This document shows, piece by piece, positions 13,512 through 14,212 of a DNA stretch of 14,212 nt. The notes below the pieces were generated by a model, which was not told where the DNA came from, did no database searches, and saw only the letters and a program-made list of their open reading frames with translations. This stretch comes from WLWS01 sp964639535 (lineage in GTDB: Bacteria; Pseudomonadota; Gammaproteobacteria; Eutrophobiales; Eutrophobiaceae). The DNA lies in contig CAZXDV010000053.1 in assembly GCA_964639535.1 (NCBI GenBank), positions 1 to 14,212 on the forward strand, in the 5' to 3' direction. The position numbers and the translations under genes were made by a program. The number at the start of each line of letters is the position of its first letter. Positions within the stretch are counted from its first letter, which is position 1.

Positions 13512-14212
13512 TCCTTAACTATTCGTCGCGGCTGCTGCTGGGTAATGCAGTGAACACCACCGCCACCCTCGGCGATAGCCAGTATGGGTACCTGGATAAT
13601 TTCCCGCTGCGGGTATAACTCCCGGTAGGTCTCCACCGCCCAGGCGTCACGAATATCTTCATAGCCGGGCACGATCACGGCCCCGTTGACCAGGTAGGCA
13701 TTGATGTAGGAGCGGCAATCCTTTTCGCTATCTACCTTGTTGTAATCGCCGCTACAGATGGTGCGTATTTCAAGCTCCCTTCCCGAGGCGTCGCGCTGCC
13801 CTTCAAGCGCGCGACGATTCAGTTCACCATTTTCGTAGTAGGGGTCACTGCTGTCCTTGCCGATTTCCACGAGCACCACGCCGGGCTCAACAAAGGCCGC
13901 GACACCATCCACATGACCATCGGTTTCCAGTTCTTCTTCGTCTCCGGGGATCCATATCACCTTGCTGGCGCCGAGACTGCGACATAATTCTTTCTCAACT
14001 TCCTCCTTGCTCCACTCGGGGTTTCGATTTTCGTTGAGAAAACAGGAGTCGGTGGTAATGATCGTGCCTTCACCGTCCACCGTGACACCGCCGCCCTCGG
14101 CAACCAGCTCTGAGTCATAGCACACTGCATCGGCCAGCTTGAGTATGCGCTCACCCATCAAGTCATCCTTGTCATAGGGATCATACTTTTCTCCCCAGGC
14201 ATTGAATTTCCA
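13508..14212 (-). CDS. aguA: Agmatine deiminase (C-terminal 234 residues; 5' end outside window)
   Basis: The frame is open to the window edge, so the gene starts beyond it. Full agmatine deiminases are about 350-370 residues, and 234 are present here. The visible part begins WKFNAWGEKYDPYDKDD, a hallmark of the family, and contains ETDGHVDGVAAFV with the catalytic His and Asp. It ends with GGGGVHCITQQQP, whose Cys (codon 13547-13549) is the nucleophile that forms the amidino-thioester. The enzyme converts agmatine to N-carbamoylputrescine and ammonia on the arginine decarboxylase route to putrescine. Peptidyl-arginine deiminases of the Porphyromonas type share the fold but are usually longer and secreted, so agmatine is the better substrate call. 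It is convergent with the PuuD-like gene, their stop codons overlapping by 4 bases. An N-carbamoylputrescine amidase gene may lie outside the window. Confidence 0.88.
   Translation of the reverse strand, partial: WKFNAWGEKYDPYDKDDLMGERILKLADAVCYDSELVAEGGGVTVDGEGTIITTDSCFLNENRNPEWSKEEVEKELCRSLGASKVIWIPGDEEELETDGHVDGVAAFVEPGVVLVEIGKDSSDPYYENGELNRRALEGQRDASGRELEIRTICSGDYNKVDSEKDCRSYINAYLVNGAVIVPGYEDIRDAWAVETYRELYPQREIIQVPILAIAEGGGGVHCITQQQPRRIVKD

Noticed and set aside
1..14212. Mobile elements, CRISPR arrays, tRNA or rRNA genes, phage or integron features
   Set aside because: No transposase or integrase genes, terminal repeats, regular repeat arrays or tRNA-like sequences were seen in reading the window.

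Overview
The window carries 13 protein-coding genes, of which the first and last are cut by the window edges. It has compact bacterial gene packing, good Shine-Dalgarno sites and roughly 55% GC by eye. I see no RNA genes, insertion sequences, integrases, CRISPR arrays or phage genes. Protein resemblances and layout suggest a proteobacterium, most likely a marine-type gammaproteobacterium; this is inferred from family resemblance only.

Region 1 (1-8028, + strand) is one tightly packed operon whose genes overlap by 8, 4, 8 and 1 bases or sit 5 bases apart. In order it encodes two tandem PYROXD2/phytoene-desaturase-like FAD oxidoreductases, a GcvT/DmdA-like folate-dependent aminomethyltransferase or demethylase, an ADP-forming acyl-CoA synthetase with both halves fused, a crotonase-fold enoyl-CoA hydratase, and a PuuA-like (type III) glutamine synthetase homologue. 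This looks like a catabolic route: oxidise or demethylate an amine or acid, pass the one-carbon unit to tetrahydrofolate, activate the acid as a CoA thioester, hydrate it, and mask an amine by gamma-glutamylation. I do not recognise the combination as a described pathway.

Region 2 (8029-9726) holds a small minus-strand DUF6614-like protein, an AT-rich promoter gap, and a Rieske non-heme iron oxygenase of the quaternary-ammonium type (choline/betaine/carnitine monooxygenase relatives). No reductase partner is visible. A perfect stem-loop closes the convergent junction with the next gene.

Region 3 (9700-14212) is a polyamine neighbourhood. It has a type III PLP ornithine/lysine-like decarboxylase divergent from an Lrp/AsnC regulator, a class I glutamine amidotransferase, a cupin, a PuuD-like gamma-glutamyl hydrolase (C26) and the C-terminal part of an agmatine deiminase. 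The decarboxylase-regulator gap contains a perfect 10+3+10 inverted repeat and three copies of ACTGTCA/TGACAGT, which look like operators.

Taken together, the ODC-like decarboxylase and agmatine deiminase would make putrescine-type amines. The PuuA-like ligase and PuuD-like or GATase hydrolases would add and remove gamma-glutamyl groups. The Rieske enzyme, the FAD enzymes and the GcvT-like protein would handle N-methyl groups. A shared role in metabolism of methylated or quaternary amines or polyamines is the best single hypothesis, but the substrate cannot be read from sequence. No transporter, aldehyde dehydrogenase, PuuB-type oxidase or Rieske reductase is in the window.
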